DNA of 64,000 nt, taken from the NCBI RefSeq assembly GCF_000981505.1, contig NZ_LN827929.1, positions 310,001 through 374,000 of the forward strand, in the 5' to 3' direction. A model generated the notes under the pieces. The model saw only the letters and a list, made by a program, of their open reading frames with translations. It had not been told where the DNA came from and searched no databases. A program made the translations under genes and the position numbers. Source of the stretch: Candidatus Methylopumilus planktonicus (GTDB taxonomy: Bacteria; Pseudomonadota; Gammaproteobacteria; Burkholderiales; Methylophilaceae). The first letter of the stretch is position 1; each line of letters opens with the position of its first letter. Below, in pieces: positions 9,954 to 19,217 of the stretch.

Positions 9954-10604
9954 CTAATTAATTTGATCAAAAATTGTTTTTTGGATATCTTTAACATCAC
10001 CGAGGCCATTAATCTTAATATAGCGAAGCTCTTGAATTTCAGACGCTGCCCATTTTGAATAATAATCAACAAGTGGCTTTGTTTGGCTGTGATAAACGTC
10101 AAGACGTTTTAGAATGGTTTCTTTTTTATCATCATCTCTCTGAATAAGAGGCTCACCTGTGATGTCATCCTGATCTTGAATTTTAGGGGGATTATTATGA
10201 ATATGATAAATGCGACCTGAAGCAATATGCGTCCTTCGGCCGCTTAACCTATCTACAATAATGTTATCTGGCACATCAATTTCAATGACTATATCAATCC
10301 TAATGGAAGCCTGTTTCATTGCTTCGGCTTGAGGAATAGTTCTAGGAAAGCCATCTAACAAGAAGCCTTGTTTACAATCGCTATCTTGTATCCGCTCTTT
10401 AACTAATTCAATAATAAGTTGATCTGGAACAAGCGCGCCACTATCCATAAATTGTTTGGCTTCAAAACCTAATTTTGTGTTTGCTTTAATAGCAGAACGA
10501 AGCATGTCTCCAGTAGATATTTGGGGGATATTAAATTTGTCTTTAAGTATCTGGGCTTGTGTACCCTTACCGGCACCCGGCGCTCCTAGTAGAACAATTC
10601 TCAT
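9954..10604 (-). CDS. adk: Adenylate kinase
   Basis: Converts AMP and ATP to two ADP, 216 aa (long-LID type). The P-loop GAPGAGKGTQ is at residues 7-16, the AMP-binding region is STGDMLRSAI, and GFLLDGFPRTIPQAE is the adenylate kinase signature. The LID region (about 122-159) lacks the zinc cysteines of Gram-positive enzymes. It lies 3 bp upstream of leuS. A 67-bp gap separates it from rsmA. Confidence 0.97.
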   Translation of the reverse strand: MRIVLLGAPGAGKGTQAQILKDKFNIPQISTGDMLRSAIKANTKLGFEAKQFMDSGALVPDQLIIELVKERIQDSDCKQGFLLDGFPRTIPQAEAMKQASIRIDIVIEIDVPDNIIVDRLSGRRTHIASGRIYHIHNNPPKIQDQDDITGEPLIQRDDDKKETILKRLDVYHSQTKPLVDYYSKWAASEIQELRYIKINGLGDVKDIQKTIFDQIN

Positions 10605-10671
10605 GTATCTCTCCTTAAGTCTTAATTATATCAGCCGATGTTGATTTCTCATGGCTATTAGCCTGTATAAA

Positions 10672-11436
10672 TTAATCCAGATAATTTGAAATTTTTACGA
10701 AATCAGATACTGATAAATTTTCGGCTCTTAACTGTGGATTGATACCTATTTTCTCAAAGTCATTTTCGTTAATTAAGGATTTAAGTGTATTGCGAATAGT
10801 CTTTCTTCTTTGGGAGAAAGCTTCCTTAACAATCTTCCCAAACTGATTGATATTGTTAGCTATAAAAGGGTATTGCTCGTAAGGAATGAGCCTTACGAAA
10901 GATGATTCAACTTTAGGCTCCGGATCGAATGCCTCTTTCGGCACATGAACCAAATGCTCCATTGAAAAATAATATTGAAGCATCACTGATAGTCTCCCGT
11001 AATCGGAAGACGAAGGTGTGGCGATCATACGATCTACTACTTCTTTTTGTAACATAAAATGAAGATCTTTAATAATTACAATATTTTCAATACATTTAAA
11101 AAGGACAGGCGTTGAAATGTTGTAAGGTAAATTACCTACAATTCTTACTTTTTGGTCGAACTGATGAAAGTTAAAATTTAGAACATCCTCATTGAATATG
11201 GTAATTTTTTTTTTGGGGTATTCTTTTTCCATCCAACTTACAATATCTCGATCAAGTTCAATAGCTAACAGATGATTAGATTTCTCGAGAAGCGGTTTTG
11301 TAAGCGCCCCAAGGCCAGGCCCTATTTCAATAAGAGCATCATCTAGAAGAGGGTTGATTGATTGAATGATTGAATGAATAATCGAAGCATCTTTGAGAAA
11401 ATTTTGCCCAAATTTTTTCTTAGCAATATGTTTCAT
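10672..11436 (-). CDS. rsmA: 16S rRNA dimethyladenosine transferase
   Basis: Dimethylates two adjacent adenosines in helix 45 of 16S rRNA, 254 aa. KKFGQNFLKD at the N-terminus, the SAM motif IEIGPGLGALTKPLL and the catalytic VGNLPYNIST are diagnostic. Its start overlaps the pdxA stop by 4 bp (ATGA). It is the fourth gene of the conserved lptD-surA-pdxA-rsmA cluster. Confidence 0.97.
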   Translation of the reverse strand: MKHIAKKKFGQNFLKDASIIHSIIQSINPLLDDALIEIGPGLGALTKPLLEKSNHLLAIELDRDIVSWMEKEYPKKKITIFNEDVLNFNFHQFDQKVRIVGNLPYNISTPVLFKCIENIVIIKDLHFMLQKEVVDRMIATPSSSDYGRLSVMLQYYFSMEHLVHVPKEAFDPEPKVESSFVRLIPYEQYPFIANNINQFGKIVKEAFSQRRKTIRNTLKSLINENDFEKIGINPQLRAENLSVSDFVKISNYLD

Positions 11437-12416
11437 ACGTGAGATTTTTGAGCCAAATCGATTGCTAAATCAATTGCACTGTAAAAGCTATTTGGATCTA
11501 TGTTGCCTACTCCAGCTAAATCGATAGCAGTTCCATGGTCCACTGAGGTTCTAATAATGGGAAGGCCAAGGGTAACATTTACACCTAAGCCAAAATTAGC
11601 ATGTTTAAAAACTGCGAGACCTTGGTCATGGTACATTGCCAAAAAGCAGTCAGCTTTTTGGATATACTTTTCTGTGAAAAGCGTATCTGCTGGGAGAGGA
11701 CCCTCAATCAACATCCCTTCTAATTTTAATTTGTTGATGACTGGCGTGAGAATATTAATTTCTTCTAAACCTAAAATGCCATTTTCCCCTGCATGCGGAT
11801 TAAGACCTGCAACAAAAATTTTGGGGCTATTTATTTTAAATCGATGAATCAAGTCGCGATGAATTGTTCTTAGTGTTTGCTCGAGTTTTTCTGATGTGAT
11901 CAAGCGACTCACTTGTGATAGCGGCACATGTGTTGTTACAAGTGCAACTTTCATAGTTTTAGAGGTTAACATCATAACTTCATTTTTGGTATCAGTATAA
12001 TGCGCAATATATTCAGTATGGCCTGTAAAAGGCTGGCTTTCATTGATGATGCTTTTATGAATAGGAGCTGTGACAAGCGCATCAAAAGATTTATTTAAGC
12101 AGCCGTCTAATGCAAAGTTTAGGACATCAATAACATATTGATTATTTTTAGGATTAAGCAGCCCTGTCTGAATGTTTTCGCAAGCAGGAATATGATGTAT
12201 GGAAAGTGAGTGATCGCCCTTATGCTCTATAGAAGTATTCTCATAAAATGTAATCGATTTATTGAGTTGAGCAGCTCTATCAGCTAACGCATTCTTATCG
12301 CCAACCACTGTAATAAATGCAGGAAATTTTTTTGTGCTAAGAAGTACACAAAGATCAAGCCCAATGCCTGAAGGCTCGCCTGAGCTTATGACGATATGTG
12401 GCTTAAAAGAAGTCAA
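11433..12416 (-). CDS. pdxA: 4-hydroxythreonine-4-phosphate dehydrogenase
   Basis: Metal- and NAD-dependent enzyme of the DXP-dependent pyridoxal 5'-phosphate route, 327 aa. N-terminal SSGEPSGIGLD, FTGHTEYIAHY and MYHDQGLAVFKH (metal and substrate ligands) are family motifs. DXP for this route can come from dxs in the same window (27664-29502). It lies 9 bp after surA and overlaps rsmA by 4 bp. Confidence 0.96.
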   Translation of the reverse strand: MTSFKPHIVISSGEPSGIGLDLCVLLSTKKFPAFITVVGDKNALADRAAQLNKSITFYENTSIEHKGDHSLSIHHIPACENIQTGLLNPKNNQYVIDVLNFALDGCLNKSFDALVTAPIHKSIINESQPFTGHTEYIAHYTDTKNEVMMLTSKTMKVALVTTHVPLSQVSRLITSEKLEQTLRTIHRDLIHRFKINSPKIFVAGLNPHAGENGILGLEEINILTPVINKLKLEGMLIEGPLPADTLFTEKYIQKADCFLAMYHDQGLAVFKHANFGLGVNVTLGLPIIRTSVDHGTAIDLAGVGNIDPNSFYSAIDLAIDLAQKSHV

Positions 12417-12425
12417 GATATTAAA

Positions 12426-13742
12426 TTAAAAGTTGTCTTCTAAGCGAAGCTCTACAAAAGAGCGGTCTCTTAATTCTTGCAGCCAATCTTGGTAAGCCTC
12501 TTCAGATTTTCGTATTTTGATTTGTTGTCTCGATTGAATGCGAGCTGATTCTTTCGACATATCTTGAGATCTTTTTTCAAGAACTTGAATAAGATGCCAT
12601 CCAAATGGAGTTTTAATAGGATCGCTGATTTGATTTATATTAAGTTGTTTCATTGTTTTTTCAAATTCAGGCACAGTATCTCCTGGATTGATCCAGCCTA
12701 GATCCCCACCATTGGTTGCAGAAGGATCTTCCGAATATTGCTTTGCCAGATCCTCAAACTTTATACCATTTTCTAATCGCTCCTTAATTCCCATCAATTT
12801 TTGACGGCCCTCATTTTCAGAGGTAATTTCAGAAAGCTTAATTAAAATATGCCTTACATGTGTTTGCTCTATAACAAGAGGAGCGCTCGATCCTTTTTTA
12901 TTGATTAATTTAAGGATATGAAAACCATTAGGACTTCTTAAAATTGGGGTAAGCAAGCCCACTTCTATTTTTTTAAGAGCATCCACAAATAATGTTGGTA
13001 AATCTGAAGCTTTTTTCCAGCCCAGACTGCCCCCCTCAAGCGCATTAGGTGTCTCTGAAAATGCTGCAGAGACTTGCGTAAAATTCTTACCTGATTGAAT
13101 TTGTTTAGAAGCTTCTTCCGCCTTATTCTTTAGTTTTTCAAGCTTTTCAGGGGAAACGTCCTCAGGAACACGAATAAGAATATGGGCGACCTCATATTCA
13201 TCCTGAATTTCTTTTGATTGAGCATTTAAGAAATTATCAATTTCACCATCCGTAATAACAATTTTGCTATCAACTTCACGCTCTTTTAATTGTGCAATTG
13301 TGATTTCATTTCTAATTTCTTCTCTAAATTTATAAAAATTAGTACCATCTTTTTCTAGCGTTTTTTTAAAATCAACCACATTAAGCTTATTTTTTTCTGC
13401 AATACGCTCAATAGTTTTATCAACCTGGGCGTCGTTGATTTTTAGTCCAGTTTGAAGAGCAAGTTGGATCTGAATGCTGTTAGCAATTAATCTTTCCATC
13501 ACTTGTTTTCTTAAAACACTTTCAGAAGGAATTTCAATTTTCTGATTTTTTAAGTTGCTAATCACCGAATTGATTTTTTCTTGTAATTCTTTTTCGGTAA
13601 TAACATCTTGATCAACTACAGCGATAATTCGGTCTAGTTTTTGAATGCTACTTTCTGTTTTTGAATAACCATAAGAGCTAATTGTCATGGCTAAAAGGAT
13701 GAAAGCTATTTGGAAAAAAGATATTAATTTTTTAAGTTGCAT
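12426..13742 (-). CDS. surA: Periplasmic chaperone / peptidyl-prolyl isomerase SurA
   Basis: Chaperone for outer-membrane proteins, 438 aa from the ATG at 13742. That start gives MQLKKLISFFQIAFILLA, a good signal peptide, and lies 7 bp after the lptD stop. A longer in-frame start inside lptD has no signal at its N-terminus. After an N-terminal SurA domain (about 35-170) come two parvulin domains, the first around VAHILIRVPEDVSPEKL and GGSLGWKK, the second around VRHILIKLSEI and GGDLGWINPGD. LptD, a classic SurA client, is encoded directly upstream. Confidence 0.95.
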   Translation of the reverse strand: MQLKKLISFFQIAFILLAMTISSYGYSKTESSIQKLDRIIAVVDQDVITEKELQEKINSVISNLKNQKIEIPSESVLRKQVMERLIANSIQIQLALQTGLKINDAQVDKTIERIAEKNKLNVVDFKKTLEKDGTNFYKFREEIRNEITIAQLKEREVDSKIVITDGEIDNFLNAQSKEIQDEYEVAHILIRVPEDVSPEKLEKLKNKAEEASKQIQSGKNFTQVSAAFSETPNALEGGSLGWKKASDLPTLFVDALKKIEVGLLTPILRSPNGFHILKLINKKGSSAPLVIEQTHVRHILIKLSEITSENEGRQKLMGIKERLENGIKFEDLAKQYSEDPSATNGGDLGWINPGDTVPEFEKTMKQLNINQISDPIKTPFGWHLIQVLEKRSQDMSKESARIQSRQQIKIRKSEEAYQDWLQELRDRSFVELRLEDNF

Positions 13743-13749
13743 ATTAAGA

Positions 13750-16038
13750 TTAGTTAAAGTTTGCTTGACGATTAACATCAGGAATTTGATTGACGTTTCT
13801 GAGGCCTGGAACATTCCTGTATAAAAAGTTGTTTAGTTTGTTAGCGTCCGAACCTATCGAACCAATACCATTTAACTCAAGCTGAATAAAAAATGCATAA
13901 TTTGGATTGGGGCTTGTTGGCAATGATATTCTGTCAAAGATTGATCTTGCAACCCAGCAGCCGCCGTCATATTCTAATCCTGCTAAAACTTCAATAGTTT
14001 GCGAGCTCTTCAAATCGTAATTGTAACGACCAATAGAGTAGAATCGGTTTCCGAGAGGCCATTGACCCGCCGCATTTAAAACTTCTAAATCTTGATTATT
14101 ATCAATAATATTATCAATCAATCGATAGCTTACATTGAGCATTTTTCCCGGCTCTGGATTATATCGACTTCCAAGCGTGCTTCTTAATAAACTGTTAGAG
14201 GTTGGGTCAAATTGAAACATTGCATCTAGATTAAGTGAATTTGGTAATTTTGCTGATGCACCCATAAAAATATCTGAATTTGCTTTTTTAGCTTCTGTAA
14301 GATCATTACCAAAGACTCTTCTGTCTTCAAAATAATATCTTTGAGCAATTATGGCAGATAATCTCTCCCTACCATTTTTATCTAAAAATTTAGATGTTAA
14401 TGATGCAGTTAATTGATTTGCATCATTTATTCGATCTTGCCCATTATATTGATTCTCATAAAATAAAGTTTGCATATTTAAATCAGCAAGGCCTGAGTCA
14501 AAGTTAGGCAATACTGATTGATCTTTATATGGAATGTAGACATAAAATAATCTCGGCTCAAGCGTGTTTGTATAATTTTGATTTAAAAAATTTATATTTC
14601 TGTCGAGATAAACACCGCTATCCAAAGAGAAAATTGGTGTGACTATATCTTTGTTATTATCAGGTGAATTGTTAAGATTATAAGATCTAATATTTGCAGA
14701 AACTTTCGGTTTAATATATCCGTATTCAGAGGTTAGTGGAATAGTGATTGCTGGAGTCATTGTAAATCTGCTCCCAGTAATCTTTTGCGCATCTGTGAAT
14801 GTTGATGCGAACTTATCATCCCTTTCAAAAAGAGTCCATTGTGACTTAAGGTCTAATATGAAATTATCGTAGTCTTTTTTCCCCGAGAGATTGACTTGTG
14901 GAAGCCTTTGATATGGGGAATTTGATGCATTTGTTAATGTTTGATATTTTTCAGTTAGTAAGTTTAATTTCCAAATATCACCCGAATAATTTAGATTTAC
15001 TCTTTGAGGTAAATTAACCACGCTAGTAACTTGAATCATAGTGGCTAAATCAGAAAAGTAAGTATTATCTGATACTTTTTGAAGATCATAAGATCCTGAC
15101 CAACCCCTACCAAATTGATGCTGATGATTAAGTTTTAAAAAATATCTATTATCTTGACCGCTAGATTGATCATGATTCATATATTGAAGTTGATTAATTC
15201 CTGAATAGTTTTCGGTTAGGTAGCGAAACTCACCATCCGCCAAAGGCCCTCTTTTACCTAAATACCTGGCTGTCAGAGTTGCATCCATATTAGGAGAAAT
15301 ATTAAAGTAATAAGGTGTACGAAACTCAAAACCACTTTTAGATGTAGTGCCGAAGGTCGAAGATAAGAAGCCAGATTGCCTATTTTTATTGAGAGAAAAG
15401 CTTGTACTAGGCATGTAGAATATCGGGACCCCTTTGAAATCAAGCGAGGCATGTGAGGCTTTTACTTGGTCTTTTTTTGTATCAATTTCCATATTTTTAG
15501 ATTTAATATACCAGTCATTGGAATCTACCTCACACGTGGTTAATCTACTGGATTCAAGTTTTGTCTTATTTTCGCCTTCAAAAAAAATTGCTTTAGCATC
15601 ACCTCGGAAGTCATAATAACGTTTGGTAACTTGAATGCCTTTTTGAACGATCGTTTCTTCTTTTTTATCAGACTTTATATTAAAGGTCACATCCTCCATC
15701 TTCCCAGTCTGGTCGCTTAATCTATAATTAAGCTTTGTGCCAGAAAGAGAAATTTTTTCTAGGTCTATGGATGTATTTCCTTGTGTAATGAGTTTTTCTG
15801 AAATTTGATCATACTCAATCACTTCAGCTTTGATAGTTTTATTGCCTTTTTTGAGAATAGCATTCCCTTTAGCTTTCATTTTTCTATCAAGAAGCGTTTC
15901 AAGGCTATCCCCTTCAATTTCCACTGATTCCTGAAAAATTTCTGAAGATTGTTTTTCGCTTACCAAGTCTTCAGCAGATGAAAGCTGAGGAAGAAGAAAA
16001 AACACTAGCCATATCGGTGAGATTGTTTTTCTATACAT
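13750..16038 (-). CDS. lptD: LPS-assembly outer-membrane protein LptD
   Basis: Outer-membrane barrel that, with LptE, inserts lipopolysaccharide in the outer leaflet. It is 762 aa from the ATG at 16038 (MYRKTISPIWLVFFLLPQLSS, a signal peptide); an ATG 21 bp upstream gives a poorer signal. An N-terminal OstA/beta-jellyroll domain (about 40-150) precedes a long barrel rich in aromatic alternating strands. Only two cysteines are present, Cys169 (TTCEV) and Cys694 (GGCW), against four in the E. coli protein, so one disulfide at most. It heads the lptD-surA-pdxA-rsmA cluster. Confidence 0.95.
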   Translation of the reverse strand: MYRKTISPIWLVFFLLPQLSSAEDLVSEKQSSEIFQESVEIEGDSLETLLDRKMKAKGNAILKKGNKTIKAEVIEYDQISEKLITQGNTSIDLEKISLSGTKLNYRLSDQTGKMEDVTFNIKSDKKEETIVQKGIQVTKRYYDFRGDAKAIFFEGENKTKLESSRLTTCEVDSNDWYIKSKNMEIDTKKDQVKASHASLDFKGVPIFYMPSTSFSLNKNRQSGFLSSTFGTTSKSGFEFRTPYYFNISPNMDATLTARYLGKRGPLADGEFRYLTENYSGINQLQYMNHDQSSGQDNRYFLKLNHQHQFGRGWSGSYDLQKVSDNTYFSDLATMIQVTSVVNLPQRVNLNYSGDIWKLNLLTEKYQTLTNASNSPYQRLPQVNLSGKKDYDNFILDLKSQWTLFERDDKFASTFTDAQKITGSRFTMTPAITIPLTSEYGYIKPKVSANIRSYNLNNSPDNNKDIVTPIFSLDSGVYLDRNINFLNQNYTNTLEPRLFYVYIPYKDQSVLPNFDSGLADLNMQTLFYENQYNGQDRINDANQLTASLTSKFLDKNGRERLSAIIAQRYYFEDRRVFGNDLTEAKKANSDIFMGASAKLPNSLNLDAMFQFDPTSNSLLRSTLGSRYNPEPGKMLNVSYRLIDNIIDNNQDLEVLNAAGQWPLGNRFYSIGRYNYDLKSSQTIEVLAGLEYDGGCWVARSIFDRISLPTSPNPNYAFFIQLELNGIGSIGSDANKLNNFLYRNVPGLRNVNQIPDVNRQANFN

Positions 16039-16230
16039 GGAATTTTGCTGAAGGAGCAAGTAGGGGTGCTATAGTTTTAATTTTGAATATTTCATAAACG
16101 TTAAAATCTCATATTTTAGATATTTTATCAACTTAAATTTATTAATAATCAGGTAGTTATATAACTTACTTCATTAAGCTAATTGCTTAAAACGTACAAT
16201 TTTTTTTAAAATTTATAGGTATTTTTTATT

Positions 16231-17211
16231 GTGACTCGCGAAATTCAGATTGCTACGTGGTTAAATAAAGCACTTAAAAATCAAGAGTATACGATAAATC
16301 CTGCTTCTTCAGACGCTAGTTTTCGTCGTTATTTCCGTATTGTTTCAAATAATCAGTCTTATATCTTAATGGACGCCCCTCCTGATAAAGAAAATTCAAA
16401 GCCCTTTGTTGACATAGCAAATATTCTTTTTAAGGCAGGATTAAATGTGCCTAAGATTCATGAGGCAGACATGAAAGAAGGCTTTTTGTTATTGTCAGAT
16501 TTAGGCAGTGACACTTACCTTGAAGAGCTCAATCATGAAAATGCATCATCGCTTTATAAAGATGCTTACTTAGCGCTTATTAAAATACAAAAAAATGCTG
16601 ATACTTCATCACTTAAACTCTATGAGGATTCGTTGTTGATGCAAGAGCTTCGATTATTCCCTGATTGGTATGTAAAACTTCATAAATCTTATGAAATGAA
16701 TGATTCGGAAAAAAACATTCTTAACTTAACTTTTGATTTACTTATCAAGAATATTCGGTCTCATACAGAAGTTTTTGTACATAGAGATTTTCACTCGAGA
16801 AACTTGATGTTTTGTAATGGAGAACAGGGTGAAAATCCAGGCATTTTAGATTTTCAAGATGCAGTGAAGGGATCTATTGTTTATGATCTCGTTTCTCTAT
16901 TTAAAGACGCTTACATTGTTTGGGAAGAAGAACAGATTATAGATTGGCTAATTCGATACTGGGAATCGGCAAAGAAAAATGGGCTTAAAGTTCAGGAGGA
17001 TTTCGCAGAGTTTTATAGAGATTTTGAGTGGATGGGTGTTCAAAGGCATTTGAAAGTATTAGGTATTTTTGCTCGCTTAAATTACAGAGATCATAAAGCA
17101 AATTATTTAAACGATTTGCCTACCGTTGAAAATTATTTACGAAGAGCCTGCGAACGCTACAGGGAATTGCGCCCTCTATTAAACATAATTAACAAATTAA
17201 GTTTGACATAA
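16231..17211 (+). CDS. amgK: Anomeric N-acetylmuramate/N-acetylglucosamine kinase
   Basis: Aminoglycoside-phosphotransferase-fold kinase, 326 aa, which phosphorylates recovered MurNAc at C1. The catalytic loop is VHRDFHSRNLM and the metal-binding Asp is in GILDFQDAVKG. The start is GTG at 16231; no in-frame ATG lies near it. murU follows after 4 bp, and this pairing is what separates AmgK from other APH-fold proteins. The 192-bp divergent gap to lptD must hold promoters for both directions. It is A/T rich, and I could not choose one clear promoter. Confidence 0.88.
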   Translation: MTREIQIATWLNKALKNQEYTINPASSDASFRRYFRIVSNNQSYILMDAPPDKENSKPFVDIANILFKAGLNVPKIHEADMKEGFLLLSDLGSDTYLEELNHENASSLYKDAYLALIKIQKNADTSSLKLYEDSLLMQELRLFPDWYVKLHKSYEMNDSEKNILNLTFDLLIKNIRSHTEVFVHRDFHSRNLMFCNGEQGENPGILDFQDAVKGSIVYDLVSLFKDAYIVWEEEQIIDWLIRYWESAKKNGLKVQEDFAEFYRDFEWMGVQRHLKVLGIFARLNYRDHKANYLNDLPTVENYLRRACERYRELRPLLNIINKLSLT

Positions 17212-17215
17212 CCTT

Positions 17216-17899
17216 ATGAAAGCTATGATTCTAGCAGCGGGCAAGGGCGAAAGAATGCGCCCTTTGACTGATGAAATACCAAAGCCATTATTAGAAGTAG
17301 CTGGTAAGCCATTAATAGTTTGGCATATAGAAAAATTAGCCAAGGCTCATTTTAAAGAAGTGGTCATTAATCATGCATATTTAGGTGAAATGATTGAAGC
17401 ATATCTTGGCGATGGTTCAAAATGGGGCCTTAAGATTCAATATTCTAGAGAAGGTAGTCCATTAGAAACAGCAGGAGGCATAAAAAAAGCACTATCGTTT
17501 TTGGGAGATGAGCCTTTTTTAGTGGTTAATGCAGACATATTTACTGACCTAGATTACATTACATTAAAAAATATGAACTTAGATAATTTTAAAGGTCACT
17601 TAGTTATGGTTAAAAATCCACCACACCATATGAAAGGGGATTTTGTTTTAAAACATAACAAGATTGAACTGGAGGGAAGTAATAAATTAACTTTCTCCGG
17701 CTTAGCTATTTATCGACCAGAAATCTTTGAAGAAATCAATATGGAGTCTGTTGCGAAGTTAGCGCCTATACTCAAGAAATTAATTGATGCGGGATGTATT
17801 TGTGGTGAGGAGTATCATGGGCTTTGGTTTGATATAGGCACACCAAAGAGACTGGAAGAAATTAATTTCTTTTTAAAAAATAATAATTTCACAAGCTAG
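17216..17899 (+). CDS. murU: N-acetylmuramate alpha-1-phosphate uridylyltransferase
   Basis: Nucleotidyltransferase of 227 aa that makes UDP-MurNAc from MurNAc-1-phosphate. With AmgK this forms the recycling shortcut known from Pseudomonas, which bypasses MurA and MurB. The N-terminal MILAAGKGERMRPLTDEIPK is the nucleotidyltransferase signature; PLLEVAGKPL, LVVNADIFTDLD and LWFDIGTPKRLEE follow. It lies 4 bp after amgK. A generic sugar-phosphate nucleotidyltransferase is the alternative, but the context favours MurU. Confidence 0.88.
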   Translation: MKAMILAAGKGERMRPLTDEIPKPLLEVAGKPLIVWHIEKLAKAHFKEVVINHAYLGEMIEAYLGDGSKWGLKIQYSREGSPLETAGGIKKALSFLGDEPFLVVNADIFTDLDYITLKNMNLDNFKGHLVMVKNPPHHMKGDFVLKHNKIELEGSNKLTFSGLAIYRPEIFEEINMESVAKLAPILKKLIDAGCICGEEYHGLWFDIGTPKRLEEINFFLKNNNFTS

Positions 17900-17906
17900 A
17901 TTAAAT

Positions 17907-19217
17907 ATGAGCAATAAAGATTATACAGAATTTAAAAAAAGGAGAGATGCTCTAGCCAATAAAATTGGTGATGGCATAGCTATCATTTTTAATGCTAGTG
18001 AAACCATTAGAAATCGAGATAGTCATTACCCTTATCGATCTGATAGCTATTTCCATTATTTCTCAGGATTTAATGAGCCACAATCTGCGCTAGTTATTTT
18101 GGGCGGAAAATCTCCAAAAACGATTCTATTTTGTCGTAACAAAAACGTTGATATGGAAATCTGGAACGGTTTCATATATGGACCTAAAGAAGCGAAAGAA
18201 CTTTTTCTATTTGATGAAGCTTACGATATCAACTTACTTGATGAGATTGTTTTAAAAGAAATTCCAGGACACCAGAAAATATATCATCGAATAGGTCAAG
18301 ATGTTTTGATCGATCAAAAAATTAATGATTGGATAAAACAATTAAAAGAAAAAGGTAGGGCTGGAGTTCGAGCGCCCCATGAAATTCAGGATATTAGTTA
18401 TATAGCAGATGAAATGCGACTTATAAAAAGTGATTTTGAAATTGACATGATGCGACATTCAGCAAAGATTGCATCTTTAGCGCATAATCGCGCAATGAGA
18501 TTTGTAAAGCCTCATATGTATGAATATGAACTTGAGGCTGAAATTATGCATGAATTCATGTCTCAAGGAATTCGTTCGCCAGCATATCAATCCATTATTG
18601 CCGCTGGGGGAAATGCATGCACATTGCATTATATTAATAATAACTCTGAGATTAAAGATGGGGATCTTATCTTAATAGATGCAGGATGTGAGTTAGAAGG
18701 ATATGCATCCGACATAACAAGAACGTTTCCTGCAAATGGAAAATATACAAAAATACAAACAGATTTTTATCAAATGGTATTAGATGCTCAAAGTGCGGCC
18801 TTAAAAATGATATCTCCGAAACATCACTGGAATGAGCCTCATGAGGCAGCTTTATCAGTTCTAATTGATGGGTTTAGAGACTTTGGTTTATGCCAGGGAA
18901 GCCGCGAAGAAATTTATGAAACAGGGGCTTATAAAGAATTCTATATGCATAGAACAGGTCACTGGCTAGGCCTTGATGTCCATGATGCGGGTGAATATAA
19001 AAATGTTTCAAAAGAATGGAAACAGCTAACACCAGGTATGACATTAACTGTGGAGCCGGGTTGCTATATTCGGCCTTCTTCAAAAGTACCTAAGGAATTT
19101 TGGAATATTGGTATCAGAATTGAAGACGACGTTTTGGTGACGCAAGATGGTCATGAAGTACTTACTAAAGATAGTCCAAAAACAATAGAATCTATTGAAG
19201 CATTGATGGCAAAATGA
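17907..19217 (+). CDS. pepP: Xaa-Pro aminopeptidase
   Basis: Metallopeptidase that removes N-terminal residues before proline, 436 aa. The N-terminal creatinase-like domain (about 1-170) is followed by a pita-bread domain with metal ligands in LIDAGCELEGYASDITRTFP, the catalytic HRTGHWLGLDVHD, LTVEPGCYI and IGIRIEDDVLV. It overlaps ubiH by 4 bp (ATGA). The pepP-ubiH-ubiI order is shared with enteric bacteria. Confidence 0.95.
   Translation: MSNKDYTEFKKRRDALANKIGDGIAIIFNASETIRNRDSHYPYRSDSYFHYFSGFNEPQSALVILGGKSPKTILFCRNKNVDMEIWNGFIYGPKEAKELFLFDEAYDINLLDEIVLKEIPGHQKIYHRIGQDVLIDQKINDWIKQLKEKGRAGVRAPHEIQDISYIADEMRLIKSDFEIDMMRHSAKIASLAHNRAMRFVKPHMYEYELEAEIMHEFMSQGIRSPAYQSIIAAGGNACTLHYINNNSEIKDGDLILIDAGCELEGYASDITRTFPANGKYTKIQTDFYQMVLDAQSAALKMISPKHHWNEPHEAALSVLIDGFRDFGLCQGSREEIYETGAYKEFYMHRTGHWLGLDVHDAGEYKNVSKEWKQLTPGMTLTVEPGCYIRPSSKVPKEFWNIGIRIEDDVLVTQDGHEVLTKDSPKTIESIEALMAK

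Noticed and set aside
13743..13814. Longer N-terminus for surA
   Set aside because: It would overlap lptD and place about 24 polar residues before the signal peptide; ATG 13742 fits better.
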